Below are positions 30,223-40,357 of a stretch of DNA of 48,662 nucleotides, in pieces. Position 1 is the stretch's first letter. Each line of letters starts with the position of its first letter. A program made the translations under genes and the position numbers. The stretch spans positions 1-48,662 of IMG/VR virus record IMGVR_UViG_3300037189_011856; one strand, written 5' to 3'. The DNA is from a virus. Below the pieces are notes generated by a model. It saw only the letters and a list, made by a program, of their open reading frames with translations, was not told the DNA's origin and ran no database searches.

Positions 30223-33200
30223 ATGAGTATAAATTTCAATGTAACACCTTATTTTGACGATTACGCTGAAACGAAACAGTTTCTTCGTGTATTGTTTCGT
30301 CCAGGATATGCTGTTCAAGCACGAGAATTAACTCAACTTCAAACACTTCTTCAAAATCAAATAAGTAGATTTGGAAACCATATATTCAAAAATGGATCGA
30401 TGGTTGTTCCTGGAGCAGTGAACTATGATAATACAATTCATTTTGTAAAACTTCAAGATCTTTTCGGAAATACAAACGTAACATCTTATCTAACATCTTT
30501 TAGAGATAAAGTTATTACTGGACAAACTTCTGGTGTAAAAGCAGTAGTAATTGATACATCTGAATGCGGATGTATGGTAGAAGGAGATAGCAATGTTGCA
30601 ACTCTTTATTATAAAATTCAAGATACTGCTGATGATGGAACGACTAAACGTTTCATTCCAGGAGAAATTATTACTGCATACGCAAGTGATAACACAACAG
30701 CAGCCAATTATAGATTAACAGCAAATCAAACTACAGATATATCAGTTACCATTCGAACATTCGGTGACACTGGTATTGCTGGTACAGTTTATACAAATAA
30801 TTCAACAACAGACGTATTAGGATATGCAACATCTGTTGAAGTTGAACAAGGAATTTATTATATTGATGGCTTTTTTGTTACAACTGAAGAACTACATCTT
30901 TATATTGGAAGATTTACAAACACAGTAACTGCTCGTGTTGGGTTTGAAGTTACTGAATCTATCGTAACACCTGAACAAGATTCAACATTAAATGATAATG
31001 CTCAAGGAAGTAATAACTATGCTGCTCCAGGAGCTCATCGTTATAAAATTAATTTATCACTAAAAAGATTAACGATAGATTCTACAGACACAATTAAATT
31101 TGTAGAATTATTACGTGTAAAAGATGGTATTATTCAACACAAAGTTGAAAAAACATCATATGCTGAAATAGAAAAAACATTCGCAAGAAGAACTTTTGAT
31201 GAATCTGGTAGCTATGAAGTAACAAAATTTAATTTAACAGCAAGAGAACATTTAATATCAGGAACAAATAGAGGTGTGTTCCCTGCGAGTCCAGCGACTC
31301 CAGTTTCTGGTGTTACATATGGAAGTGCAGACAAAGTTGCAATCGTTGTAGATCCAGGAAAAGCATATATCGAAGGATATGAAGTTGAAAGCACAATTTC
31401 TCAATATTTAAGTATTAATCGTGCAAGACCAATTAATGGAATTGAAAATGGTCACGTATCAAGACTTGACGATCAACCAATCGGAACATCTGTAGGAAAT
31501 TACGTTTTAGTAGATGGTGTGATTGGATTACCAGCTGTTGATACTTATGGATTAGTTTATTTGTGGAATGGTTCAACAATGCACGTATCTGCACCAACAA
31601 TCGGAACAACAACAAATTCAGGAAAAACAGGTTTAATCGGAACAGCAAGACTTCGTTCTATTCAATTACATTCTTCAAGTTATTCATCACCAGAATTTAA
31701 ACTTTCTCTTTTTGATATTAAATTAGAAAGTGGATATAACATTGAAAGAGATGTAAAATGGATTACTGATGTTGGTGCGACTGGTGTAATTAATTTCTAT
31801 TGTACAACTGATCAAAATACTGCAGGGACATTAGTTCCACTATTAGGAACAGTATCAGGAACTTCTGGTGCTGCAACTCTTACAGGAGTTGGAACAAGAT
31901 TTCAAGATGAATATAAAGTGGGTGATGCGGTATTACTTACAACTTCAAATACATTTGTTGGTCATGTACTATCGATTGCATCTCCAACTTCTTTAACTCT
32001 TGATCGAAATTTAGCTGCAACTTACACAGGAGTTGTTTATGCTCGTGGTGCGACTGCAGTTTATAATCCTGAATATACATCATTAGTATTTGATACAGGA
32101 ATTGAAAACACTAAAACATTACGTGGATACGATTCAGCAACTGCACAAGATAGTGTACTTTCTTCAACTCATACGATTCGAAGAACTATTACTGCAACAA
32201 CAAACGCAGGTGGTGAGTGGGTTCATACTCTTACAACCCCAACAGAATTCTTTTTATCAGATTCAGATTTAACTAACTATACATTATTTGATAACGTAGC
32301 AAAAACAGTTGTAAACATTTCTGCTTCAACTATTGCATTTGATAGCGATTCAAATCGTAAGACAGTTACAATTTCAGGATTATCTAATGCAAGAAGTTAC
32401 ACATTAATTACAAGCATATTACAAACTGGTGTATCTGCAAGAGAAAAAATTAAAACACTTACATCTACAACTGCAGATATAGTTTCTGCGATTAACGTAA
32501 CTGCAAAATCAGTTATATTACCACATGCAGATATATTTAATATCGTTTCTGTAAGTATGACTCCAGGAAACTATTCAGCATATTCTTCATCTGGGGCTGT
32601 AGATATTACAGATCGTTTCACATTAGATAATGGTCAAAGAACTACACATTATCAAAAAGGTGCTTTAGTTTTAAAAGAAGGAGCAGGTGTTCCAACAGGT
32701 GCTTTAAGAGTATCTTATAGATATTTCACATATAGTGGAACAGGAAATTATTTCTCAGTAGATAGTTATAGTTCAACTATTTCTTATGATCAAATACCAT
32801 CTTTTAAATCTACGAACCCAGATGGTACTACATCAACTGTATTTTTACATGACGTAATTGATTATCGTCCAGTGATTGAAGGATTAAATACATTTTCACC
32901 AAGCATACCAAAAATTGGAACAGATTTTAATACAAGTATCGCAAACTATCTTCCTCGTTGGGATAAAATAGTTCTTGATAGCGTCGGAAACTTTAATATA
33001 TTAACTGGAGTGCCAGCATTAGAACCAAAACAACCTGAAGATCCAAAAACTGGAATGATATTAGGATCTGTGTTTTTACCAGCTTATACTAAATTAGCAT
33101 CTGATGTAGTATTATTTAAAAGAGATAATCGTCGTTATACGATGAGAGATATTGGATTCTTAGAAAAAAGAATTTCAAATTTAGAATATTATACAAGTTT

Positions 33201-36200
33201 AACTCTTTTAGAAAAAGAAACTGAATCATATTCAATTAAATCAGCAACTACAGGATTAGACAGATTTAAGAACGGATTCCTTGTTGATCAATTTAGTGGT
33301 CATGGTGTAGGAAACGTACAACATCCAGATTATCGTATCGCAGTTGATTCAGCGAAAAATGAATTAAGACCAATGCACTTTACTGATGCATTAGATGTAA
33401 TTGAAAATCTAGATTCAGGTCCACAAAGAGCAAGTAGAGATTATCAAAGAACGAATGATTTAATTACATTACCATATACAGAATCATCTTTCATATTTAA
33501 TCCAAACGCATCAAGAACTATCGATGTAAATCCATATAAGATTGGTGCTTTCAAAGGAGAAATAGAATTAACACCAGAAGGAGATTTCTGGAAAGAAACA
33601 GATCGTCGTCCTGATTTACAAGTAACGGATAATAATGGATATGATGCGATTCGATTCCTTGCTGAAAAAGCAGGAGTAATGGGAACGCAGTGGAATGAAT
33701 GGTCATATAACTGGACAGGTTCAACTGATCAAGTAAGAAATTACGAAACATGGAACGCAGGATTTCAAGAAACAATTACTACACAAACAGGAACACAATC
33801 AAGAGAGGGAATACGTACATCTCTTTCAGGAACAACAAATTCTATTAATTATGGTGATAGAGTTGTAGATGTATCTTATATTCCTTTTATAAGAACAAGA
33901 CCAGTTGCATTTATTGGTTGGAATTTAAAACCTGATACGAATTTTTATGCTTTCTTTGATAATACAAGAGTTGATGCAAGTTATATAAACCCTGCTGACG
34001 TTTTCCGTGTAACTAAAGTAGTTGGTGCTGCAGATTTAAACTTTAACGTACAATCAACTATTCAATCAGTTTTATCAGATTCACCAGCAAGAACTGATGC
34101 GAATGGTATATCACAACCAGCATTTTATTTCGGTGATGTATTAAAGAACGAAGAACATACGGCGACTCGAGTTTTAACAATTGCAAATGTTACAAATGCT
34201 CTTGGCAACAGTTCATTTACACTTACAGTATCAAGTGCTTCTGGTATTCTTCCAGGACATCATGTACACATGTATAACTTTGATGCTGTTCGAGCAAACC
34301 CAGCAGTTACATCGAATGTAATTGAGAATAATATTACTTCTACAATTGTAACGTATGGATCGAATCATTCAAAACAATTAAATTTAAAAATCTTTAGAGT
34401 AAAAGCAGTATCAGGAACAACGATTACATTAGAAAATATTGATGGATCGCTAATATATCCTTTTGATGCATATTCAACAACTGCATATGCTGCAGGAGAT
34501 GGTGGTAAATTACAACGTCTTCAAGCAAGTGCTGTTGCAAATTTTGAAGGATATCGTACATCGTCAACTGTTCGTGATCTTCACATGATTAATATTAAAA
34601 GAGGATTTGCTATCGGTGACGTATTAGTTGGTGAAGTAGATATAGGAAATGGTGCAAAAAACCGAGTTACAATTACAAGTATTAATGGAAGCACTGACGC
34701 ATCAACTCCACCTACTTTAAAAACAACTGGAAGTCAATTAAGAACTGATGTAAATGGATCTATTTGCGGTGTGTTTACTATTCCTTCTCCTAATTTTAGA
34801 ACAGGAGAACGTACATTTAAATTAATTGATAACGTTTCAAATAGTGAATTTGATTTCGATTCTAAAGGATCTGCAACTTATATTGCTTCAGGAACTACAC
34901 TTTCAAAAGAAAGAACAATCGTAAACTCAAGAGATGTAAGATTCGTTCAAGATCGTTTATTTGAAGAAATACCTGCAAGAAGAACAACAACTACAACTCG
35001 TCTTCTTTATACAATTAGAAGAGGACACGATCCGATTGCGCAAACATTTGTGGTATCATCTAAAGGTGGTGCTTTTGTTTCTTCAGTTGATTTATATTTT
35101 GAAGAAGCAGGTAATAGACCAATTATAGTAGAATTGCGTGTTACAAATAATGGTGTTCCATCTTCAAGAGTAGTACCATTTACAACAATTACAAAAAATC
35201 CAAACGAAATTAATATATCATCAAATGGATCGGTTGCAACTAACTTTAAATTTTTAGCACCAGTTTATTTACAAGATAACGAAACATATGCAATTGTTGT
35301 AAGAACAGACGAACCTGGAGCTAAAATTTTTATTTCTGAACTGGGTAAAACAGATTTACAAACTACAAATATTATTACTCAACAGCCATTAACTGGATCT
35401 TTATATCTTTCACAAAACTCTTCAGAGTTTCAAATTAATCCATTATTAGATATGAAGTTTAGATTATACTCTTGCACTTTTGATACAGGAGTGATCGCTG
35501 ATGTAGAATTAAAAGCAAACCCACCAATTACATTTAAGTTAGATGAAAATCCTTTTGAATTTACACCCAACTCACCACATGTAAGAGTAAAAGCAAGAAA
35601 TCATGGATTCACATTTAACGATATTGCTGTTATTTCTGGTGTTCCTGTAGGAATTTATGGTGCAAATGGAGTAAATGGTGCGCCAGATACATTATTAAAT
35701 GGATCTCACTTAGTTTTAGCAGAAGGATTGACAAAAGATTCTTTCGTGGTTCAATTACAAACAACTGATCCGAATAGTACAAATTTATTAACTGGAACAA
35801 CTGCAAACTTTATTAAAGGTAATTATGGTGGAACAAATGTAAGATGTTCACGTCAATTAAATCTTGATGCATTGTATTTAAAAACAAATGATTTAACATT
35901 TACAGATACTAAAATTGAATATTATATATCAGCTTCTGACTCGGCAAATGTAGCAACTGACTTTTTACCGATTGTTGCGAATGAAAACTATTATTTCAAT
36001 TCAAGAAAAATTATTAAATCATACGAAAATCAAACAGTAGTGAGCACATCACCACTATTAAAGAGACCATCATTAAAGATTCGTACAAGACTATTCTCAA
36101 CAAACGCAAATTTATCGCCTGTAATTGATTTACAAAAGATGAGTGTTTATGCGATATCAAATTCAATTGATGATAAATCATCAGCTAATCTAAACGTATC

Positions 36201-37428
36201 AGGAATTGACGACCGAAACATATTAGTTGCGAATACAGTAACTGATGCTGATACATTTATAACTGGAACAGGAACAATTACAACAAGCACTTCTTCAACT
36301 TCAGTAAGTGGTTCAGGAACTTTATTTACTACTGAAGCAAGAGTTGGTGATACGATTCGTGTAGGAAATACTGCGATTGGTGTAATTTCTTCAATAACAA
36401 ACGCAACTACAATCGTATTAACTGCGAATGCTCTTGCAACAAATGCAAGTGGTGTTGCATATGAAATAGTATCTCGTGGTGTTGTAGAAATATCAAACAA
36501 TAATTCAGGAAATGGTCAATTAGTTACATGGATTGATGCTGCTGATAATTTATTAGCAAACACACAAATTGGTGCTGACTTAATATTAAATTCTGTACGC
36601 ACAGGAATTAATGGAACATATAATATTGCAAACGTAGTAGAGGAAAGATCTCTTGATCGTTATGCAGGTTCAGCTGATGGAAATAAAGTTACTGTAACAT
36701 TTAATTCAGCATTCTCTTCACTTCCAACAACAAATACAATATATTTGGATGTAGTACATGATTGGCTTGAATTTGATTTAGAAGGAACACAATCTTCAAA
36801 CTCATCTTCTACTTCAGTATCATCTTCAGTTGATAACACTTCAAGAATTGCTGCTGGTGATATATTAATTTCAACTACTTTATATGAGACAGTTACACCA
36901 GATGGTGGATCGAAACAAAGATTAGAGAAAAAAGTAGTAGGAACTGTTGCTTCTGTAACATCTGGAGCAATTACACTTACAGGAAATGCAACGACTACAA
37001 TTACAACTACTAAAATGGCAATACGAAGAACTTGTGCGTCATGGTCAATTAAACAATATGATGCATATGTAAGTGATTTTGCTCCAACAGGTGCAACTAA
37101 TTTAGCGAATTACATTACAAGAACATTGACATTAACAAATCCAGCAAATAATCTTAAGATATTATTTGACGCAAATATACCTATAAATACTAATTTAAAA
37201 TTATACTATCGAACATGGAATGATGAAGTAGTATTATCTAAATTAAGATGGATTGATACAGGATTTACATCATCTTCAAAAGATTCAATTGACGTATTTA
37301 AAGAAAGAATACATACATTAGAGTTATTATCAGCATATAAAAATATACAAATTAAAATTGTATTTAAATCAAGTAATTCAGTTTATGTGCCTAAAGTAAA
37401 GAATTTAAGAGTAATTTCTTATAGTTAA
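30223..37428 (+). CDS. DUF4815-type giant baseplate/tail structural protein
   Basis: 2401 residues, the largest gene in the window. It starts MSINFNVTPYFDDYAETKQF, then LRVLFRPGYAVQARELTQLQ and TLLQNQISRFGNHIFKNGSM, the DUF4815 signature of marine T4-like phages. In those phages this protein follows gp8 and takes the place of T4 gp10 and fibre-connecting proteins. Repeated beta modules (GTGT-F...VGD...) occur at ~540-610 and ~2010-2085. The middle (LPRWDKIVLDSVGNFN, KRISNLEYYTSLTLLEKETE) is typical. Weak ribosome site. Probably the peripheral baseplate; gp10 equivalence is inference. Confidence 0.8.
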   Translation: MSINFNVTPYFDDYAETKQFLRVLFRPGYAVQARELTQLQTLLQNQISRFGNHIFKNGSMVVPGAVNYDNTIHFVKLQDLFGNTNVTSYLTSFRDKVITGQTSGVKAVVIDTSECGCMVEGDSNVATLYYKIQDTADDGTTKRFIPGEIITAYASDNTTAANYRLTANQTTDISVTIRTFGDTGIAGTVYTNNSTTDVLGYATSVEVEQGIYYIDGFFVTTEELHLYIGRFTNTVTARVGFEVTESIVTPEQDSTLNDNAQGSNNYAAPGAHRYKINLSLKRLTIDSTDTIKFVELLRVKDGIIQHKVEKTSYAEIEKTFARRTFDESGSYEVTKFNLTAREHLISGTNRGVFPASPATPVSGVTYGSADKVAIVVDPGKAYIEGYEVESTISQYLSINRARPINGIENGHVSRLDDQPIGTSVGNYVLVDGVIGLPAVDTYGLVYLWNGSTMHVSAPTIGTTTNSGKTGLIGTARLRSIQLHSSSYSSPEFKLSLFDIKLESGYNIERDVKWITDVGATGVINFYCTTDQNTAGTLVPLLGTVSGTSGAATLTGVGTRFQDEYKVGDAVLLTTSNTFVGHVLSIASPTSLTLDRNLAATYTGVVYARGATAVYNPEYTSLVFDTGIENTKTLRGYDSATAQDSVLSSTHTIRRTITATTNAGGEWVHTLTTPTEFFLSDSDLTNYTLFDNVAKTVVNISASTIAFDSDSNRKTVTISGLSNARSYTLITSILQTGVSAREKIKTLTSTTADIVSAINVTAKSVILPHADIFNIVSVSMTPGNYSAYSSSGAVDITDRFTLDNGQRTTHYQKGALVLKEGAGVPTGALRVSYRYFTYSGTGNYFSVDSYSSTISYDQIPSFKSTNPDGTTSTVFLHDVIDYRPVIEGLNTFSPSIPKIGTDFNTSIANYLPRWDKIVLDSVGNFNILTGVPALEPKQPEDPKTGMILGSVFLPAYTKLASDVVLFKRDNRRYTMRDIGFLEKRISNLEYYTSLTLLEKETESYSIKSATTGLDRFKNGFLVDQFSGHGVGNVQHPDYRIAVDSAKNELRPMHFTDALDVIENLDSGPQRASRDYQRTNDLITLPYTESSFIFNPNASRTIDVNPYKIGAFKGEIELTPEGDFWKETDRRPDLQVTDNNGYDAIRFLAEKAGVMGTQWNEWSYNWTGSTDQVRNYETWNAGFQETITTQTGTQSREGIRTSLSGTTNSINYGDRVVDVSYIPFIRTRPVAFIGWNLKPDTNFYAFFDNTRVDASYINPADVFRVTKVVGAADLNFNVQSTIQSVLSDSPARTDANGISQPAFYFGDVLKNEEHTATRVLTIANVTNALGNSSFTLTVSSASGILPGHHVHMYNFDAVRANPAVTSNVIENNITSTIVTYGSNHSKQLNLKIFRVKAVSGTTITLENIDGSLIYPFDAYSTTAYAAGDGGKLQRLQASAVANFEGYRTSSTVRDLHMINIKRGFAIGDVLVGEVDIGNGAKNRVTITSINGSTDASTPPTLKTTGSQLRTDVNGSICGVFTIPSPNFRTGERTFKLIDNVSNSEFDFDSKGSATYIASGTTLSKERTIVNSRDVRFVQDRLFEEIPARRTTTTTRLLYTIRRGHDPIAQTFVVSSKGGAFVSSVDLYFEEAGNRPIIVELRVTNNGVPSSRVVPFTTITKNPNEINISSNGSVATNFKFLAPVYLQDNETYAIVVRTDEPGAKIFISELGKTDLQTTNIITQQPLTGSLYLSQNSSEFQINPLLDMKFRLYSCTFDTGVIADVELKANPPITFKLDENPFEFTPNSPHVRVKARNHGFTFNDIAVISGVPVGIYGANGVNGAPDTLLNGSHLVLAEGLTKDSFVVQLQTTDPNSTNLLTGTTANFIKGNYGGTNVRCSRQLNLDALYLKTNDLTFTDTKIEYYISASDSANVATDFLPIVANENYYFNSRKIIKSYENQTVVSTSPLLKRPSLKIRTRLFSTNANLSPVIDLQKMSVYAISNSIDDKSSANLNVSGIDDRNILVANTVTDADTFITGTGTITTSTSSTSVSGSGTLFTTEARVGDTIRVGNTAIGVISSITNATTIVLTANALATNASGVAYEIVSRGVVEISNNNSGNGQLVTWIDAADNLLANTQIGADLILNSVRTGINGTYNIANVVEERSLDRYAGSADGNKVTVTFNSAFSSLPTTNTIYLDVVHDWLEFDLEGTQSSNSSSTSVSSSVDNTSRIAAGDILISTTLYETVTPDGGSKQRLEKKVVGTVASVTSGAITLTGNATTTITTTKMAIRRTCASWSIKQYDAYVSDFAPTGATNLANYITRTLTLTNPANNLKILFDANIPINTNLKLYYRTWNDEVVLSKLRWIDTGFTSSSKDSIDVFKERIHTLELLSAYKNIQIKIVFKSSNSVYVPKVKNLRVISYS

Positions 37429-37432
37429 GTAT

Positions 37433-37651
37433 ATGACAAAGTATAGAGTATCTGATTATCCAGCATATATAAGAGATTCTTATTCAAATGGAGTAATTAA
37501 TACGAATACTTCTGAATATGAAAACTATATAAAAATACAAGAAAATGCATTAAGTAGAGAAAGAATGATGCAGAGTGAAATAAATACTATCAAAAGCGAG
37601 TTATTCGAGATAAGATCTTTATTAACTCAATTAACTAAAGAGAAAAAATAA
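37433..37651 (+). CDS. small coiled-coil structural-region protein, 72 aa
   Basis: Not recognised. MTKYRVSDYPAYIRDSYSNG is followed by a long helix (ALSRERMMQSEINTIKSELF, then EIRSLLTQLTKEKK) with heptad spacing, likely a trimeric or dimeric coiled coil. It begins two to four bases after the DUF4815 stop and is two bases from the next gene, within the fibre operon. Possibly a fibre connector or chaperone. Confidence 0.6.
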   Translation: MTKYRVSDYPAYIRDSYSNGVINTNTSEYENYIKIQENALSRERMMQSEINTIKSELFEIRSLLTQLTKEKK

Positions 37652-37653
37652 GT

Positions 37654-37863
37654 ATGGCAAAACAAGCTGTCGTAAATACTGTATCACAAGCGAATACGTT
37701 CGATCAATGGCGTGTTCAAACAAATTCAGTAATTACCAAAACAAATAATCAAGAAGACTATATTGGTGATCTTGCACTTTTATCGAATGCAGAACCAGAT
37801 TTAGTGTCAGCAGTAAACGAAACACGCGAATACTCAGTAGCGATAACAATAGCATTAGGATAA
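37654..37863 (+). CDS. small virion-region protein, 69 aa
   Basis: MAKQAVVNTVSQANTFDQWR, with VQTNSVITKTNNQEDYIGDL and SAVNETREYS. This is a short module I know at the start of marine phage fibre proteins (NTFDxWRxxTNxxIxxxN ... LVxAVNExxxxxx). Here it stands alone, possibly as an adaptor or a broken-off fibre N-terminus. No ribosome site beyond GTATG context. Sits between two fibre-region genes. Confidence 0.6.
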   Translation: MAKQAVVNTVSQANTFDQWRVQTNSVITKTNNQEDYIGDLALLSNAEPDLVSAVNETREYSVAITIALG

Positions 37864-37866
37864 ACA

Positions 37867-38190
37867 ATGGCAAACGTCTTTAAAAACGCATTACAACGAG
37901 ATATTGGTACGACTCCAGTTACGATGTATTCAGCTCCAGCTTCAAAAAATTCAATTGTAATTGAGTTGGATGTATGTAATACTTCGAATGCTGCAGTTAC
38001 AGTCAATGCTTATATATCTCGTTCAGGCTCAGATTATTATCTTGTAAAAAATGCTCCAGTTCCAACTGGTGGCACTTTACAAATTATTTCTGGTCAAAAA
38101 ATAGTTTTAACAAATACAGATGCTCTAAAAGTAGTAAGTAATACATCAACATCAATTGATGCGATTGCGAGTATTTTAGAAGACATCTAA
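37867..38190 (+). CDS. beta-sandwich virion protein, 107 aa
   Basis: MANVFKNALQRDIGTTPVTM, then IVIELDVCNTSNAAVTVNAY, DYYLVKNAPVPTGGTLQIIS and GQKIVLTNTDALKVVSN. The short alternating strands and the SGSDYYLVKNAPVPTG turn belong to a small structural family in T4-like marine phages, probably a tail or fibre decoration with an Ig-like sandwich. Function is not proven. Start is three bases after the previous stop. Confidence 0.65.
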   Translation: MANVFKNALQRDIGTTPVTMYSAPASKNSIVIELDVCNTSNAAVTVNAYISRSGSDYYLVKNAPVPTGGTLQIISGQKIVLTNTDALKVVSNTSTSIDAIASILEDI

Positions 38191-38198
38191 AAAAATTC

Positions 38199-40088
38199 AT
38201 GGCATATATTGGTTCTTCAAATGTAGAAGCATTAAATACTCAGCTTCGTCCGAGAGACGAATTTGCTGGCACAGGATATCAAAAAGAATATGTCCTTGCT
38301 CAAGAAATTCCTGGAGGATTTGAGTCAAATGTATTAGCGATTGTGGATAACGTTCCGCAACAACCAGTAACTGCATACACAATTCAAGACGTTTATCGAA
38401 TAATTATTTCTGGTGGTGTAATCAAGCAAATAAGAAATATTACAATTGGAAAACCAACAGGAAGTACTGCGACTGGTGTTGCGAACTATGCATCAAATTC
38501 AGTATTATATAATTCTGTAAAAGATATGTTAAATGGTGTAAACGCATTTGCATCAGCTTCTGGAGATACTATAAAATTACAACAACGTACAATTACAGGA
38601 AATACACTTGTTGCAGAAATTACAGTAAATAAAGTTGATTCAGTTAATCAACCAACAGCTATTGTTGGTGTATTATCTTCTGGAGCATTTGTAACAGATA
38701 CAACTACACATTATTTAATTTTTAGAAACACAACAGACAACGTATATTATGCACTTAATCCGAATGGTCTTGTTGATGTTGGTAATACTCTTCCAACCAC
38801 TTCTTTCTATCAATATTTTACTGCCACATCAGTTACAGCAGAAGCTGAGTCTCCAAAAATTTCAGACAAAATAACACAAGGTTCAGCAACAGGAATTATA
38901 GCAAATGCTACAACAAGTTTTATAGATGTAATTAAAACATCAACAGCAAATTTTAGTGCTGGAGCAACAACTGTTGTATATAACGAACCAAAAACTGTAA
39001 ATTATGATACAGATACTATCACTTATGAAAATGAAACAGGTGGTTCTTTTTTAATTTCAAGTATTGAACTATTAAGATTTAGAGCAGTTGTTTTTAATGG
39101 TATTCCAGAATTAGGACAAAATATTTACATTACACACACAGGTGGGTCAAATTATCAAGTAACTCCATCAGCAGGTTCTGTAACGGATCTTGCTCTTGCA
39201 GATAATTTAAAAAATTTTACAGTTGATAAATTTGTAAGTACGTTGAATCAACAAGATTTTACAATGTCTAAAGTTCCAGTTTCTCCACAAGCAATATTAG
39301 TTACAATAAATGGAGTTGTACAAACTGATACAGCAGATTATACGATTGTAGGTGGAACAGCTTGTCGATTAGCAAGCCCTCTAGTTGCTGGAATTAAAGT
39401 AAACATATTACATTTAGGATTCGGTACAGTATCAAGAAATTCATATGTTGATGGTGCGATTGCAACTGCAGCATTAAGAGATCAAGCAGTTACTGCTGCA
39501 AAAATTGCAGATAATACAATTACAAATTCAAAACTTGCAGCTGGTGTTGCGATTGCGAATTTAGGATATACACCACACAATCCTACATTGCTTACACAAC
39601 AAACGTATGCTGGTGCTCTTGCAATTACAGGAAATTTAACTACAAACGGATATGTACAATTTCCAGGAACTCAAAATGCTTCAAATAATCCAAACGTTTT
39701 AGATGATTATGAAGAAGGAGATTTTAGTCCAACTTTAATCCCAGCAACTGGAACAGGAATAACTTATTCATTAAATCAAGCAAAATATATTAAAATTGGT
39801 CGACTTGTAAAAGTATCAGGAAAAATTACAGTTACTGGATTAGGAACTGCTTCTGGAACGTTTACGATTGGTGGAATGCCAACGATTGCAAATGGAGCAG
39901 GAAACGTAGTATTTGACTATGGAACTCTTCTAGTTACAAATGGCACATCATTTACGAATCCATTGGTTCGTGCGATTACAAACACAACAACATTAGGTGT
40001 TTTAACAAATGGTTCTGCTGCAACGATTGCAAATTTAACTGCTTCGAGTGTTTTAGAATTTAGCATATCGTATATTTCGAACGATTAA
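38199..40088 (+). CDS. tail fibre protein, 629 aa
   Basis: Beta-rich fibre. N-terminal MAYIGSSNVEALNTQLRPRD with IVDNVPQQPVTAYTIQD; middle DFTMSKVPVSPQAILVTING and VVQTDTADYTIVGG; a coiled segment ATAALRDQAVTAAKIADNTI and TNSKLAAGVAIANLGYTPHN; then a C-terminal fibre-knob-like block VLDDYEEGDFSPTLIPATGT and YIKIGRLVKVSGKITVTGLG. This is typical of phage fibres that contact the host surface. No chaperone-autocleavage motif is recognised. Confidence 0.78.
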   Translation: MAYIGSSNVEALNTQLRPRDEFAGTGYQKEYVLAQEIPGGFESNVLAIVDNVPQQPVTAYTIQDVYRIIISGGVIKQIRNITIGKPTGSTATGVANYASNSVLYNSVKDMLNGVNAFASASGDTIKLQQRTITGNTLVAEITVNKVDSVNQPTAIVGVLSSGAFVTDTTTHYLIFRNTTDNVYYALNPNGLVDVGNTLPTTSFYQYFTATSVTAEAESPKISDKITQGSATGIIANATTSFIDVIKTSTANFSAGATTVVYNEPKTVNYDTDTITYENETGGSFLISSIELLRFRAVVFNGIPELGQNIYITHTGGSNYQVTPSAGSVTDLALADNLKNFTVDKFVSTLNQQDFTMSKVPVSPQAILVTINGVVQTDTADYTIVGGTACRLASPLVAGIKVNILHLGFGTVSRNSYVDGAIATAALRDQAVTAAKIADNTITNSKLAAGVAIANLGYTPHNPTLLTQQTYAGALAITGNLTTNGYVQFPGTQNASNNPNVLDDYEEGDFSPTLIPATGTGITYSLNQAKYIKIGRLVKVSGKITVTGLGTASGTFTIGGMPTIANGAGNVVFDYGTLLVTNGTSFTNPLVRAITNTTTLGVLTNGSAATIANLTASSVLEFSISYISND

Positions 40089-40093
40089 AAATA

Positions 40094-40100
40094 CTAAATA
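40094..40100 (+). promoter_or_regulatory. CTAAATA box before the gene at 40110
   Basis: CTAAATAGGGATATATATG: the box ends nine bases before the ATG, and GGGAT may serve as ribosome site. Confidence 0.35.
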
Positions 40101-40109
40101 GGGATATAT

Positions 40110-40340
40110 ATGCCAATCAGTAAAATAGTAAATAATTCGATTTCAAAAAATATAGAATTAAGAGGAACTGCAAGTACTCTTGCAAAAGGCACAACAGAAG
40201 AAAGACCACTTGTTCCAAAAGCTGGTGACATAAGATTTAATACATCGTTAAGTAGAGAAGAAATTTACGACGGATCTAAATGGGATATAATTAATCCAGC
40301 ATCAATTACGACTGCGATGAGCGTCGCATTGGGTGGATAA
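40110..40340 (+). CDS. small fibre-type protein, 76 aa
   Basis: MPISKIVNNSISKNIELRGT, then EERPLVPKAGDIRFNTSLSR and EEIYDGSKWDIINPA. The RPxxPxxGxIRFNTxxxxxEIYDGxxW pattern is a recurring module in phage and marine fibre C-termini, seen here as a separate gene. A similar module, GTIRYNTETSSFEGYSGSTW, is in the last gene of the window. Probably a structural or fibre accessory protein. Confidence 0.6.
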   Translation: MPISKIVNNSISKNIELRGTASTLAKGTTEERPLVPKAGDIRFNTSLSREEIYDGSKWDIINPASITTAMSVALGG

Positions 40341-40343
40341 TAC

Positions 40344-40350
40344 CTAAATA
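40344..40350 (+). promoter_or_regulatory. CTAAATA box before the gene at 40358
   Basis: CTAAATA ends seven bases before ATG 40358. No ribosome site lies between, so a message starting here would be nearly leaderless. Confidence 0.35.
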
Positions 40351-40357
40351 TTATATT

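Noticed and set aside
36147-36500. Minus-strand 117-codon frame inside the DUF4815 gene
   Set aside because: An antisense shadow of a Thr/Ser-rich repeat region. The opposite strand of such codons yields long open frames by composition.
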